A stretch of DNA of 64,000 nucleotides from Physcomitrium patens (taxonomy: Eukaryota; Streptophyta; Bryopsida; Funariales; Funariaceae), in NCBI RefSeq assembly GCF_000002425.4, contig NC_037270.1:1921765-1985764 (forward strand), read 5' to 3'. Below, one piece after another: positions 11,190 through 20,197 of this stretch (within the stretch, counting starts at the first letter, position 1; every line of letters starts with the position of its first letter). The notes below the pieces were generated by a model, which ran no database searches, was not told the origin of the DNA, and saw only the letters and a program-made list of their open reading frames with translations. The position numbers and the translations under genes are program-made.

Positions 11190-13708
11190 TTCATTGAAAA
11201 AATCTCATCGAAAAGGCTTAGGTTTTTGAGGATAGTATCGATGAAACTCTTGTACCTTTTGCAATGCATTGATAAGATTTTTTGCTAGTTCTCATTTGCG
11301 CTCATTGATATCATAGTCGCTCCAATACACTAAGTACTCCAATTTCTTCTACTTATGCCACAAAACTAGTACCTTTTTCACCTTGTATTCCTCGTGGTTC
11401 TCAATTTCAATACTAGGTAGTGGACATTATACTCTTTCAAGAAAAGATGACTCCCGATAAGATTCTAATAAATAAACATGAAAGACTAGGTGTACCTTCA
11501 TATTCACCGGTAACTCCAGACGGTACGCCACTAGATTGATTTGCTTCTAGATGAAAAATGGTCCCAATCTTTGGTAGTCCAACTTATCACATGGCCCTTT
11601 AGTTTTGATATTCTATCGAAGTAGCCATACTTTATCTCCAATTTTGAAAGTAGGTGCCTGATTCTGAAATTTGTCTACGGATGCCTTGTAAGCTTTTTGG
11701 GCGGTTTGTAATTGAAGCTTCAACATAGTTTGAAGCTCTGATAGTTGTTTCACAAATCCTTTAGATGCCGGGTTATTATTAGTTGACAGATTCAACAAAT
11801 CAAGCTTTGGATGATATCCATAGTTGAAAAAGAATGATATTTGTTGAGTCGATGTATGAAGGGTGTTCTTATATGCAAACTCAGCTAACGATAGATATGC
11901 AGTCCATTCATCTTGTTGATAGTTGATGGTGCATCATAAATATTGCTCCAAAATTTGATTCACCCATTTCATTTGGCCTTCAGTTTGAGAATGAAAAGCC
12001 AAAGAAAGCTTGATATCCACCTTCAATATCTCAAAGAGAGATCTCCAAAACTTTTATACGAATTGAGTTCTTCGATCTGACATGATATCATCTGGTAAAC
12101 CATGATATGAATACACACTATCGAAATAGAGCCTTATTGTATCTTTACTTGACGATGTTTTCTTACAAAGGACAAAGTGTGCCATCTTTCTAAGCCGGTC
12201 TACTACAACAAAGATGCTGTCAAATGAATTTGATGGCGGGAGGTTCGTAATGAAGTCCATAGAAACTGAAGACCATGGCCAAGATAGAATAGGTAATGGT
12301 TGAAGAAGACCATAAGGATGATGTCGAGGGTTCTTGGATCTTGAAAAAATATCACAAGAGAGGACAAAATTCTTGACATCTTCCACATTTGGGGCCACCA
12401 AAAATCTCAAGAAATAAGTTCTAAGGTCTTATTGAATCCAAAATGTCTTGCAACTGAAAAGTCATGTCGAGATTGGAAAAATTGAACTCGTGCTGGTCCC
12501 TTTGGAATATACAACCGCTCTTCAAAGTATAAAAGATCTCTTTCCACCTTGAACTTGTCATTATTGATATGTTGCATGATATCGAGGGCTACAAAATCTC
12601 TAATAGTTACAGTACGTATCTGGTTGAGGAAGTCAGCATCAATTGGCACCATAGTAGAACAAAGCTTGAATTTTTTCGACTTCAATAATGTTGTACATCA
12701 TTGATCAAATGATGCTTTATCAGCCTTTGGTACTAGATACGATCTCTTTGATAATGCATAAGATAGTCTTGGTTGTTTTTCAAGTCGATAAGTAATAACA
12801 AAGTCAAACTTAGATAGCAACATATTCCATTAAGCTTGACGACGATTTAGAACCTAAGCCAACATGAAATACTCCAAATTCTTGTAATCCTTGTATAAGG
12901 ACACCGGATGCGTAGCTCCTTTGAAAAAGTGATGCTACTCTTAGAAAGAATCTACTATTGCAAGAAGTTCTTTATCGTGGATCTTATAGTTGATCTTGGC
13001 AGCAGAAAACTTTCGAGAATAAAATGCAACTAGATGAAGCTTCTTGTTTGTGCCTATCTGCAAAAATTCAGCTCCTATAGCAAAATCTAAAGCATCGATC
13101 TCCAAATAAAAGGCCTTTATAAAGTAAAGATGTACCAAGATTGGAACTATAGTAAATGTCGTCTTAAGATCTTAGAATGCTTTTTCTACTAGAGGTCTCC
13201 ATTTGAGCTTGTCTTTACATGTGAACCGAGTGAGCGGAGCAACAACTTGAGAATAATTCTTGATGAAGATCCGATAGAAGTTAGCAAAGCCAAGAAAACA
13301 TTGTACATCTTTGATCATCTTTAGAACTTTCCATGATACAATTACTTCCATCTTCTTAAAATCCATCTTCAAGTCTTCCGTAGTTGCAATGAATCCCAAA
13401 AATTCTATCTCAATTTGGTTAAACTAGCACTTCTCCAACTTGATGTAAAGTCCTCGCTCGTGGATTTTTTCAAGGACCAGACGAACATGTTTCTCATGCT
13501 CTTCTACATTCTTGGAAAATATCAAAATATTATCTAGATAGATGACAACAAAATCATCAAGGTGCTCCCAAAAGATGTCATTCATCATGTATTGAAAGAC
13601 CACTAGAGCATTGGTAAGACCAAAAGGCATGAAATTATATTCAAAATGGCCATACCTTGTATGGAAAGCTGTCTTCTATTCGTCTCCTTCTTTGATTCAC
13701 ACGAGGTT
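11190..13708 (-). pseudogene. chromovirus pol: RT C-half, RNase H, integrase, chromodomain
   Basis: Reading right to left. RT C-half at 13630-13424: MPFGLTNA, then VVIYLDNILIFS, where the catalytic YLDD has become YLDN. RNase H near 13138-12941: IDALDFAIGAEF and HDKELLAI. Integrase core at 12410-12054: SMDFITNLPPS, VVVDRLRKMAHF, YHGLPDDIMSDRRTQF. Integrase C-terminal GPY/F-like region: FKIGDKVWLLR near 11613. Chromodomain at about 11405-11230: ENHEEYKVKKVL, EYLVYWSDYDINE, NLINALQKVQEFH; the usual TWE tryptophan is now a stop. Several stops separate the blocks. The RT N-half lies on the other side of copia C (17044-17302). Confidence 0.88.
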
Positions 13709-13713
13709 GTAAG

Positions 13714-13999
13714 TATTGAAACATAGAAAGCATACTCTACACAAGTAAGTTAGGACCAGCAAGGTTGCACTATAACAAATAGAGTGTGGTATGAGATAAT
13801 TCTTCCCATGCCAACCCTTTCCTTATATACTAGTACCAAGGTACCAAGTGCTACAATCCATATGGGATATCTCCTAGGACCAGCCCTCCCCTTGTACTCT
13901 AATGTACTATAGAACAGCACCCTACCTTATGGGATATCCTTAACAACACTTGTACTCTATTGACCATTAGCAACTACGTAAAGAGTTCTTTTCTCAACA
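13714..13999 (-). repeat. Copia C 3' LTR
   Basis: 286 bp, + strand TATTGAAAC... to ...TCTCAACA, set exactly by the GTAAG duplication. In element orientation the ends are TG...TA rather than TG...CA. Confidence 0.97.
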
Positions 14000-14011
14000 C
14001 TCCCACTTTGC
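14000..14011 (-). other. Copia C polypurine tract
   Basis: Directly abuts the 3' LTR; minus strand GCAAAGTGGGAG. Copia B has AGCAAAGTGAGAG at the same place. This is the expected plus-strand primer. Confidence 0.75.
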
Positions 14012-14017
14012 TATTGG

Positions 14018-14720
14018 TCAATTAGCTATCAATCCTAATGCCTTACTCAACTTGTTGTGTCCTTCTCTAACTAAGGCTTTTGTCAACAAATCAGCCAACA
14101 TGTCTTTGGTTTCACAATACATCATATCAATAACCTCCATCTCTATCTTCTCTCTTATGAAATGATGCTGAATATCAATGTACTTAGTTCTTGCATGATG
14201 CTTTTGATTCTTTGCAAAAGCAAGACATCCTTGATTGTCACACCTCAATGGAGTAGCCTCCAATTGCACAAGTCCAATAACTTCCAATAACAACCTCAAC
14301 CAAAATGCCTCCATTGCTTCATGACTTGCTGCCAAATACTCCGCCCCTATTGTGGACCTTGCAATGTTTGGTTGTCTATTGCTATTCAAAGATATGGCTC
14401 CCACTCAAACAAAGAATACATAGCCCATTGTTGACCTTCAATCGTTTGCATCTCTCTTAGTTCTAAGCACCCACTTACATCTAATTGTTGTGGAAAGATG
14501 TGGTTCTTTCACCATTCAGCTTGTGGTCTTCTCTCACGTGTTGGATATCTTCTTTCATGCAAAGAAGATGAGCCTTCTTGCACCTCTTGCTGCCTTGTAT
14601 GACTCATGGAGTGCTTTCTCTTACTCCTTTGTTGGTATTCTTCATCTTCATTCTCTTCATTGTCCTTTTTGTATCTTGCAAGAATTGAAGTCTTCATAGT
14701 ATTGGGCTCTTCTTTCATGG
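14018..14720 (-). pseudogene. copia C linker and RNase H remnant
   Basis: From right to left: a charged linker (RRYPTRERRPQAEW), then across two deletion joints CKWVLRTKRDA and RSTMGYVFF, then SNRQPNIARSTIGAEYLAAS, LRCDNQGCLAFAKNQ and TKYIDIQHHFI, ending GLIAN. All RT catalytic motifs are absent. Confidence 0.85.
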
Positions 14721-14766
14721 CATCTTCCTCTTCTTCTTCACTTTGAGAATGCTCTTCTTCATCTTC

Positions 14767-16323
14767 TTATTTGTTTGCTAGAATTGAAGATGTGTCCACA
14801 AACACACCACTACTCCCACTTGGACACATCTCCCACTTTTCACTACCACTCATAGATGGTGTCCTCATGGATCCACAAACATCCGAATGCACAAGCTCCA
14901 GCAATTGGTTTGCTCTTGTTGCAACTCCTCTAGGAAATGGTGTCCTATGTTGTTTGCCTTGAATGCATCCCTCACAAGCAAGATTCATGGTAGAATGGCC
15001 AAGGTCTATGCCATTTACCTTGGATTGAAGCCCCTTCATGCTTTTGGCATTCAAATGCCCAAGTCTTTGATGCCAAATGTCCATCTTTTCTTCATTTGAT
15101 GGAAATTCAGCAAAGGCAGCAACCTCCACTCCATTGATCCTCTTGCAATTGATAATATAGAGATTGCCATTCCTAGTCCCTTTTGCTACTTCTTTGCCTT
15201 CCATGGTTCTCACAAAACATCCATTCATGTTAAATTGCACTTTGTACCCATGAGTTACAAGTTTACTCACCGAAAGGAGGTTCTTCTTCATCTTTGGCAC
15301 ATGCAACACATCTTTGAGAGTGATTCTCTTGCTTATGCCCTTCACCACCACCTCCACTACAATGGTGCCTATTCCAATGGCTTGTACCATACAATTATCA
15401 CCTAACCAAACCTTGGTTGCTTGAATTGGTTGATAAGTGTTAAATGAACACTTGTATGGAGTCATGTGTTTGGTACATCCGGAATCCACAATCCATTTGC
15501 TCATATCAAACATGGAAGGAGTTTGTTTTGCCATGAATGCAAAGTCTTCACCTCCATGGTTATGCAAAGCATTGTTGGCATTCTCTCTTTCTCCTCTCTT
15601 TGCCTTGAAACAATTTCTAGCAAAATGGCCTGGTTTTCCACAAATGTAACAAGTTTTAGGAGGATAACGTTGAAAAGGGGCACTTGTCTTACTTGGTCTT
15701 GTAAATAGTACTGATTGCTCCCCAATAGACTCCTTTTGCTTTCTTTTGGTCACTTCATGGGCTAGTCTTGCCGTGACATAGTCCAAAGTGAGGTCTTTCC
15801 TTGAAATGGACTCCAATGCCACAATGAGGGGGGAATAGGAGTCCGGAAGGCTTGAGAGCAATGTCATCACAACATCTTCTTCAAGTAAAGGCTTGTCAAC
15901 AACAGCAAGTTGGTTTGCAAGTGCTTTTACCTTATTTACATGAGCCATGAGATCTTCACCTTCTTCCATCTTCACAGTGAAGAACTTTTGCCTTGACCAT
16001 AGCACATTGGAAAGATTCCTACTCTCATAGACATTGCAAAGAGTCTTCCATGCATCTGCTGCTCCTTTGCAAGAAATGACATGAGCAAAGTTGGTTTAAT
16101 CTAAGTTGGTGGCAATTATGCCAAAAGCCTTCTTCTCTCGTCTTTTGAAGTCCTTTTGCTCCTTCATGCTTGCCTCTAATCCAGGTGCCTCTTCCTCCTC
16201 ACATACTATCTCCCAAAGATCCAATGACGCCAAAAGTAGCTCCATTTTGGCCTTCCAGTGGTGAAAGTTATCACCTCTAAACTTTTCTACCATTCTTAAG
16301 CTATCACTCTCAAAAGATGCCAT
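14767..16323 (-). pseudogene. copia C gag-protease-integrase N-terminal frame
   Basis: Start MASFESDSLRMVEKF at 16323. The frame is open to a stop at 14767 apart from a single TAA at 16096-16098 (NLD-stop-TNFAHV, where copia B has DEANFFHI). Features: UBN2-type gag; CCHC zinc knuckle CYICGKPGHFARNC; protease active site WIVDSGCTKHM; gag-pre-integrase HHCC motif (WHQRLGH ... CEGCIQGK). It then joins directly to EKWEMCPSGSSGVFVDTS at the deletion that removes the integrase core. 519 codons in all. The stop would cut gag after about 75 residues. GC content is higher than in the older elements. Confidence 0.9.
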
Positions 16324-16738
16324 CTCAAGCTACAAGTAGGTCCAAAAATCTCTTGATTTGGAGTTGTAATGCAAAAGATATGACTACTCAAAGATTGCTG
16401 AACTACAAACTCAGAATTCGCTGTTTTGCAACTTTTTGCATACTTTGAGTCCAAATCACGTCTAAATGGTGGGAAATGCTATGTCATGTAATTCTATGGC
16501 TTTCAAACATCTCCCTCACATCACCTCACTCAAAATGACTCAATTTCTTATAAAACTCTCAAATATTAGTGTTACTTCAGCAAAGACACTATCAAGGTCT
16601 TGCACTAACCTCATACACTCACAAATCTAGGAGTAATGACTTCAACAAAACACTAGTAATACTATACCATAAGATCTCAACCACCAAACAAGCAACAAAG
16701 AAAATAAAATGCAAGAACAACTTACTTGGTAAGAGAAT

Positions 16739-16752
16739 GTGGGCCCATAACC
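16739..16752 (-). other. Copia C primer-binding site, half-tRNA iMet type
   Basis: The + strand reads GTGGGCCCATAACC immediately before the LTR. This equals the anticodon arm of plant initiator tRNA-Met as I recall it, with the 3' end at nucleotide 39. The usual site (TGGTATCAGAGC, complementary to the tRNA 3' end) is absent. Such sites indicate priming by a tRNA cut in the anticodon loop, as established for Drosophila copia. Confidence 0.75.
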
Positions 16753-17038
16753 TATTGAAACATAGAAAGCATACTCCACACAAGTAAGTTAGGACCAGCA
16801 AGGTTGCACTATAACAAATAGAGTGTGGTATGAGATAATTCTTCCCATGTCAACCCTTTCCTTATATACTAGTACCAAGGTACCAAGTGCTACAATCCAT
16901 ATGGGATATCTCCTAGGACCAGCCCTCCCCTTGTACTCTAATGTACTATAGAACAGCACCCTACCTTATGGGATATCCTTAACAACACTTGTACTCTATT
17001 GACCATTAGCAACTACGTAAAGAGTTCTTTTCTCAACA
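16753..17038 (-). repeat. Copia C 5' LTR
   Basis: 286 bp; two differences from 13714-13999 noted (C/T near 16777 and T/C near 16849). Carries a TTATATAC TATA-like motif. Confidence 0.97.
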
Positions 17039-17043
17039 GTAAG

Positions 17044-17780
17044 CTCCCATTAGATCAATCTTTATAAAGATCTTTACACGTCCAAGTTGCTATAGAAGAC
17101 CTGATATCAAGGGTAATGGATAACGATTCTTTTTTGTTATCTTATTGAGACCTCGATAATCCATGCACATCTGCAGTAAGCCATCTTTCTTTTTCACAAA
17201 TAAGATTGGAGCATCAATTGGCAAGTTTGAATGATGAATGGAGTTCTTGGCTAGATTCTCGTCAATGTAATTCTGCAACTTTGCCAACTCCATTTGCAAC
17301 AAATTATAGATTGGGCCAAAAAGTGGTTATACTCCTTCTTGCAAGTCTATGGCGGAATCATACAGTCGATGCTCCGGTAGCATGTTGGCATTCTTCTTTT
17401 GAAATACGTCTTAAAAATCTTTATATTGCTTTGGTATATTTGTTGTCAAAATCCTCTCTCCGCTAATTGAAGTTGCATAAATGACAAATGGTGTGCCTTC
17501 CTTGGACGATGTTACAAACACTCGTTCTCCAATAAATAAGGGTTTTTTTATTCGGGATCTACTCTAATAGACTTATTTTTGGAATATTCTATAAAAAATA
17601 TCATCTTTCGTAACTTCCAATTTATGGATAGGTTATGCATTTCTAACCAAGAAAGACCAAGAATAACAAGATTTGACGGGGTTCTAATAATATTGAAAAT
17701 AATATAACTACTATGGTCTTTAAACATCACCTCTATAGGTTCTGATTCATGGAAAACACTACTAGACAATAAAGGTCGTC
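17044..17780 (-). pseudogene. chromovirus protease and RT N-half
   Basis: Minus strand. Protease-like segment at 17769-17548: SLLSSSVFHESEPIEV-type region, LVILGLSWLEMHNLSINW. RT N-half at 17302-17090: [40 protein letters not shown]. It is interrupted by copia C just after the RYPLPLI motif. Confidence 0.85.
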
Positions 17781-18049
17781 CATCTATTACTTCTACGTGA
17801 ACAAGTTTAGATTTTTGTACTAGAAGAATCTCATGATGCTTAATAAATTCTTTATCTAAAAAGTAAGCAGATGCTCTTGAATCTAATAATGCTAAGGTTT
17901 TTAGTTTCTGAGGGCCAAAAAATAGATAAATGGTAAAGCAATAGGAAGGCTAAGCAAAAAGAGAGGAACTTGATTGTTGTTGTGGTATTAAATCGTCCAG
18001 CCACACGATTCCTATTATGGCTAGGCATCTTCATTTTCTTGAATAAACG

Positions 18050-19038
18050 TCCCTGTGATCCTAACAATGCATCGATTTTGCTTCTTGGGACAGTTTCCAG
18101 CTCTGTACCCTTCTTCATTGCAATACAAGCATAGTCTTTCCTCTATACACTTCTTTTTTTTCTTCTAGAGTTAGGAATTTGACATGTACTACGCCAATTT
18201 GTATGTCTTCAACCTTTGAATGTGAATTCAAGCTGCTTGTTGACATAGTTGAAGCATGGTAAGCCGTATGTTATCTTAAGCATTGATCTTGGCAATGTTG
18301 GAATATGTAGTTATCACACTTTATACCTTGGCTAATGGCTTTATTGAGCGTTTGTGGATTGGGAAGATATAATAAAAAATCCTTTACATCGTCTCTTAAG
18401 CCTCAATAAAATTGATTCATCAATGCTTCCTCGTCTTAGTTGATGTTGCATGCTAATTATTTAAAATTTGATGCGTAGACTGATATAAAAGGTGTTCTTT
18501 GTCGTAGCGATCAGATCTTTATTGTAGCCCATTGTGTCTTGTCATGTTTGACAAATGCTTTTGTAAATGCCTCCAAAAAAGTTTTGAAGTTGTTCAAAAT
18601 TGACGATCCTTTCTCAAACAAAGGAGCAAACCATGATAGAGGTTGTCCCGTGAACAAAGTTCCAACCAGTCCAACATGTGACTCCTTCGTCGGATAGTGC
18701 TCGGGCTGTAAAGCTATTATCAACCTAATTTGATTGACAAAACCTCAAAACTTGGAATACGTACCATCAAACTTATTTGGAAGACTAATTCAAGACTCTT
18801 TTCATTGTAAAATCAATAGTCTTTGTTGAACTAGAGGCAAAGTTGCTTCTCTTGGTGTTGAAGCTTGAGGCTGGTGAATCCTCGATTGTGCCATCCCGGA
18901 TGCTCCATCATTATGAAGTCTTGCAATGACTCCTTCAATCTCTGTAGCTCTCTGTGATAACGTAGCAAGAGCATTCATAATGGCATCCAACTTGGACTCC
19001 AAACTTTCAGTCATACTAATATCTTGACCTCCGGCCAT
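18050..19038 (-). pseudogene. chromovirus gag
   Basis: Start MAGGQDISMTESLESKLDAI at 19038 with a coiled-coil-like N-terminus. Capsid region 18723-18511 (EHYPTKESHVGLVGTLF, QPLSWFAPLFE). Zinc knuckle near 18140-18085 (CLYCNEEGYRAGNC), where the conserved His is Tyr, explained by one C to T change. Frames are broken between these blocks. Confidence 0.8.
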
Positions 19039-19301
19039 TTTAAGAAAAAGAAAAAAATGACTCTATAAGAAGGTAGTATTGGTTTAGAGGAGGGTACTCT
19101 GCAACCTCTAAAATGCCTTAAAACCTTCAAGAAGAGGGATAATCCACTCTCTCTAAGAAAGATAAGACTCCAATATTATAATAGAAAAAATATCAATTTA
19201 GAAGAAGGTAATCCGCAACCTCTAAAATGCCAGCACCTTCAAGCAGAGGGATAACCCATAGTCTAACAAGAAGGAACTAGCTCTGCTATGAAAGATGAGT
19301 A

Positions 19302-19315
19302 CAATCTCAACAAAC
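19302..19315 (-). other. chromovirus primer-binding site, complementary to its own R region
   Basis: Minus strand GTTTGTTGAGATTG directly inside the 5' LTR. It pairs over 12 nt with R-region CAATCTCGACAA (10426-10415; CAGTCTCGACAA at 19454-19443), allowing G-U pairs. No match to a tRNA 3' end is apparent to me. Confidence 0.6.
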
Positions 19316-19476
19316 TGTCAAGAATTTAGAATACTGACTAGAAATCTCGACAAGAAGCTCAAGAAGAATAGGAAAGAACTAGATTAATTAGATGAGTACA
19401 AGAACAATACTAGAGAGGTGAGCTAGGGCTCTAAGAGGTGTGTTGTCGAGACTGGGATCTCCTGAATCTCGGCTCT

Positions 19477-19484
19477 TATATATA
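19477..19484 (-). promoter_or_regulatory. TATA box of the chromovirus 5' LTR
   Basis: TATATATA on the minus strand, 30-31 nt before the segment complementary to the primer site. Conserved at 10450-10457. Confidence 0.6.
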
Positions 19485-19487
19485 CTA

Positions 19488-19620
19488 CAAGCTAGGAAGC
19501 TTCTCAAGTAGTTTCTACAAACTAGGAAGCTTCTCAAGCAGCTTCTACAAGTTAAGAAGCTTCTCAAGTAACTTCCACGAGCTTGAAAACTTCTCAAGTA
19601 GCTTCTACAAACTACAAAGC
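19488..19620 (-). repeat. 30-bp tandem repeats in chromovirus U3
   Basis: About four to five degenerate copies of a unit containing GGAAGCTTCTCAAGTAGCTTC then TACAA-like sequence. Each better copy has GGAAG CTTCT, a two-unit heat-shock motif. The counterpart lies at about 10462-10595. Confidence 0.8.
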
Positions 19621-19626
19621 TTCTCT

Positions 19627-19646
19627 AGAACCTTCTAGAATCTTCT
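19627..19646 (-). promoter_or_regulatory. four-unit heat-shock element in the chromovirus 5' LTR
   Basis: AGAAC CTTCT AGAAT CTTCT, perfectly contiguous 5-bp units, about 140-160 bp upstream of the TATA box in element orientation. Same as 10600-10619. Confidence 0.6.
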
Positions 19647-19678
19647 ACAACTTCTTAGTATATGTCCTTGATACCAAG

Positions 19679-20166
19679 GCACAATTTGAAGTCCTTTGTA
19701 TCTTTTAAGTATCTCAATATTTTCTTTGTCATTATCCAATGCAATGGTCCAGTCTTAAATATGTGTTGGCTTGTGCCTTACCACGACATCCATTGCATCT
19801 TTTTTAGTCCTAAACATCCACTTATAATCAAGACTTGATCGATTTGCTAGAAGAGGTGTCAATTTCCATTTACCATTATCCATAAGAGATTGGTACTCTT
19901 CTTCTATAGCTTTCTCTCACTTGATTGCATCTTGGAACTTCATTGCATCATACAAAGATAATGGCTCAATAAGAAGAACAACATTTTCATGTTCTTCACT
20001 TACTTGAGAAAAGATATGATCCTTCCACCATTCACCATATTGCCTTCTTTCTCTCAAAGGATATCTCCTTTCATTTATTGAAGAAGATTCACCTTATTGT
20101 ACTCCATGTTCTTTTCCAACCTTCTTCTCTCTTAAACCTTGTCGTTTCTTACTCAATAATTGGTAC

Positions 20167-20197
<31 letters not shown>

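Larger units (their letters stand above)
13714..17038 (-). mobile_element. Copia C: young copia derivative lacking integrase core and RT
   Basis: 3,325 bp, inserted in the chromovirus RT. LTRs 13714-13999 and 16753-17038, 286 bp each, differ at two positions by my comparison. Target duplication GTAAG is exact (13709-13713, 17039-17043). Internal order on the minus strand: primer site, gag, zinc knuckle, protease, integrase zinc domain, then a jump near 14840 (MSGS to EKWEMCPS) that removes the integrase core, a jump near 14480 (HIFPQQ to CKWVLRTK), and a jump near 14447 (RTKRDA to NDxRSTMGY) that removes RT. The RNase H C-terminus and polypurine tract remain. It could only have moved with enzymes supplied in trans. 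Confidence 0.95.
10289..19673 (-). mobile_element. Chromovirus (Ty3/gypsy with chromodomain) inserted in copia B
   Basis: Two LTRs of equal length (358 bp: 10289-10646 and 19316-19673) and an exact 5-bp duplication CCAAG (10284-10288, 19674-19678). Element orientation is minus. Order right to left: LTR, primer site, gag with zinc knuckle, protease, RT (split by copia C at 13714-17038), RNase H, integrase, chromodomain, LTR. This order plus the chromodomain identifies a chromovirus. The RT wording ([33 protein letters not shown]) and the integrase wording (SMDFITNLPPS, VVVDRL) resemble the Tcn1-like chromoviruses reported from mosses and fungi; that assignment is inference. Coding frames carry scattered stops. 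Without copia C it is about 6.06 kb. Confidence 0.93.
19316..19673 (-). repeat. Chromovirus 5' LTR
   Basis: 358 bp, set by the CCAAG duplication. In element orientation: TATCAAGG end, heat-shock element (19646-19627), five roughly 30-bp repeats (to about 19490), TATA box (19484-19477), predicted transcription start near 19454, and TTGACA end. Termini are TA...CA. Confidence 0.95.

Noticed and set aside
16739-16752. tRNA gene fragment
   Set aside because: The match covers only the anticodon arm and ends exactly at the LTR boundary, so it is a primer-binding site, not a tRNA gene.
19488-19640. Plus-strand frame (Tyr/Lys/Leu/Gly/Ser/Phe repeats) over the LTR repeats
   Set aside because: Produced by the 30-bp U3 repeats, a multiple of three; it lies wholly inside the LTR.
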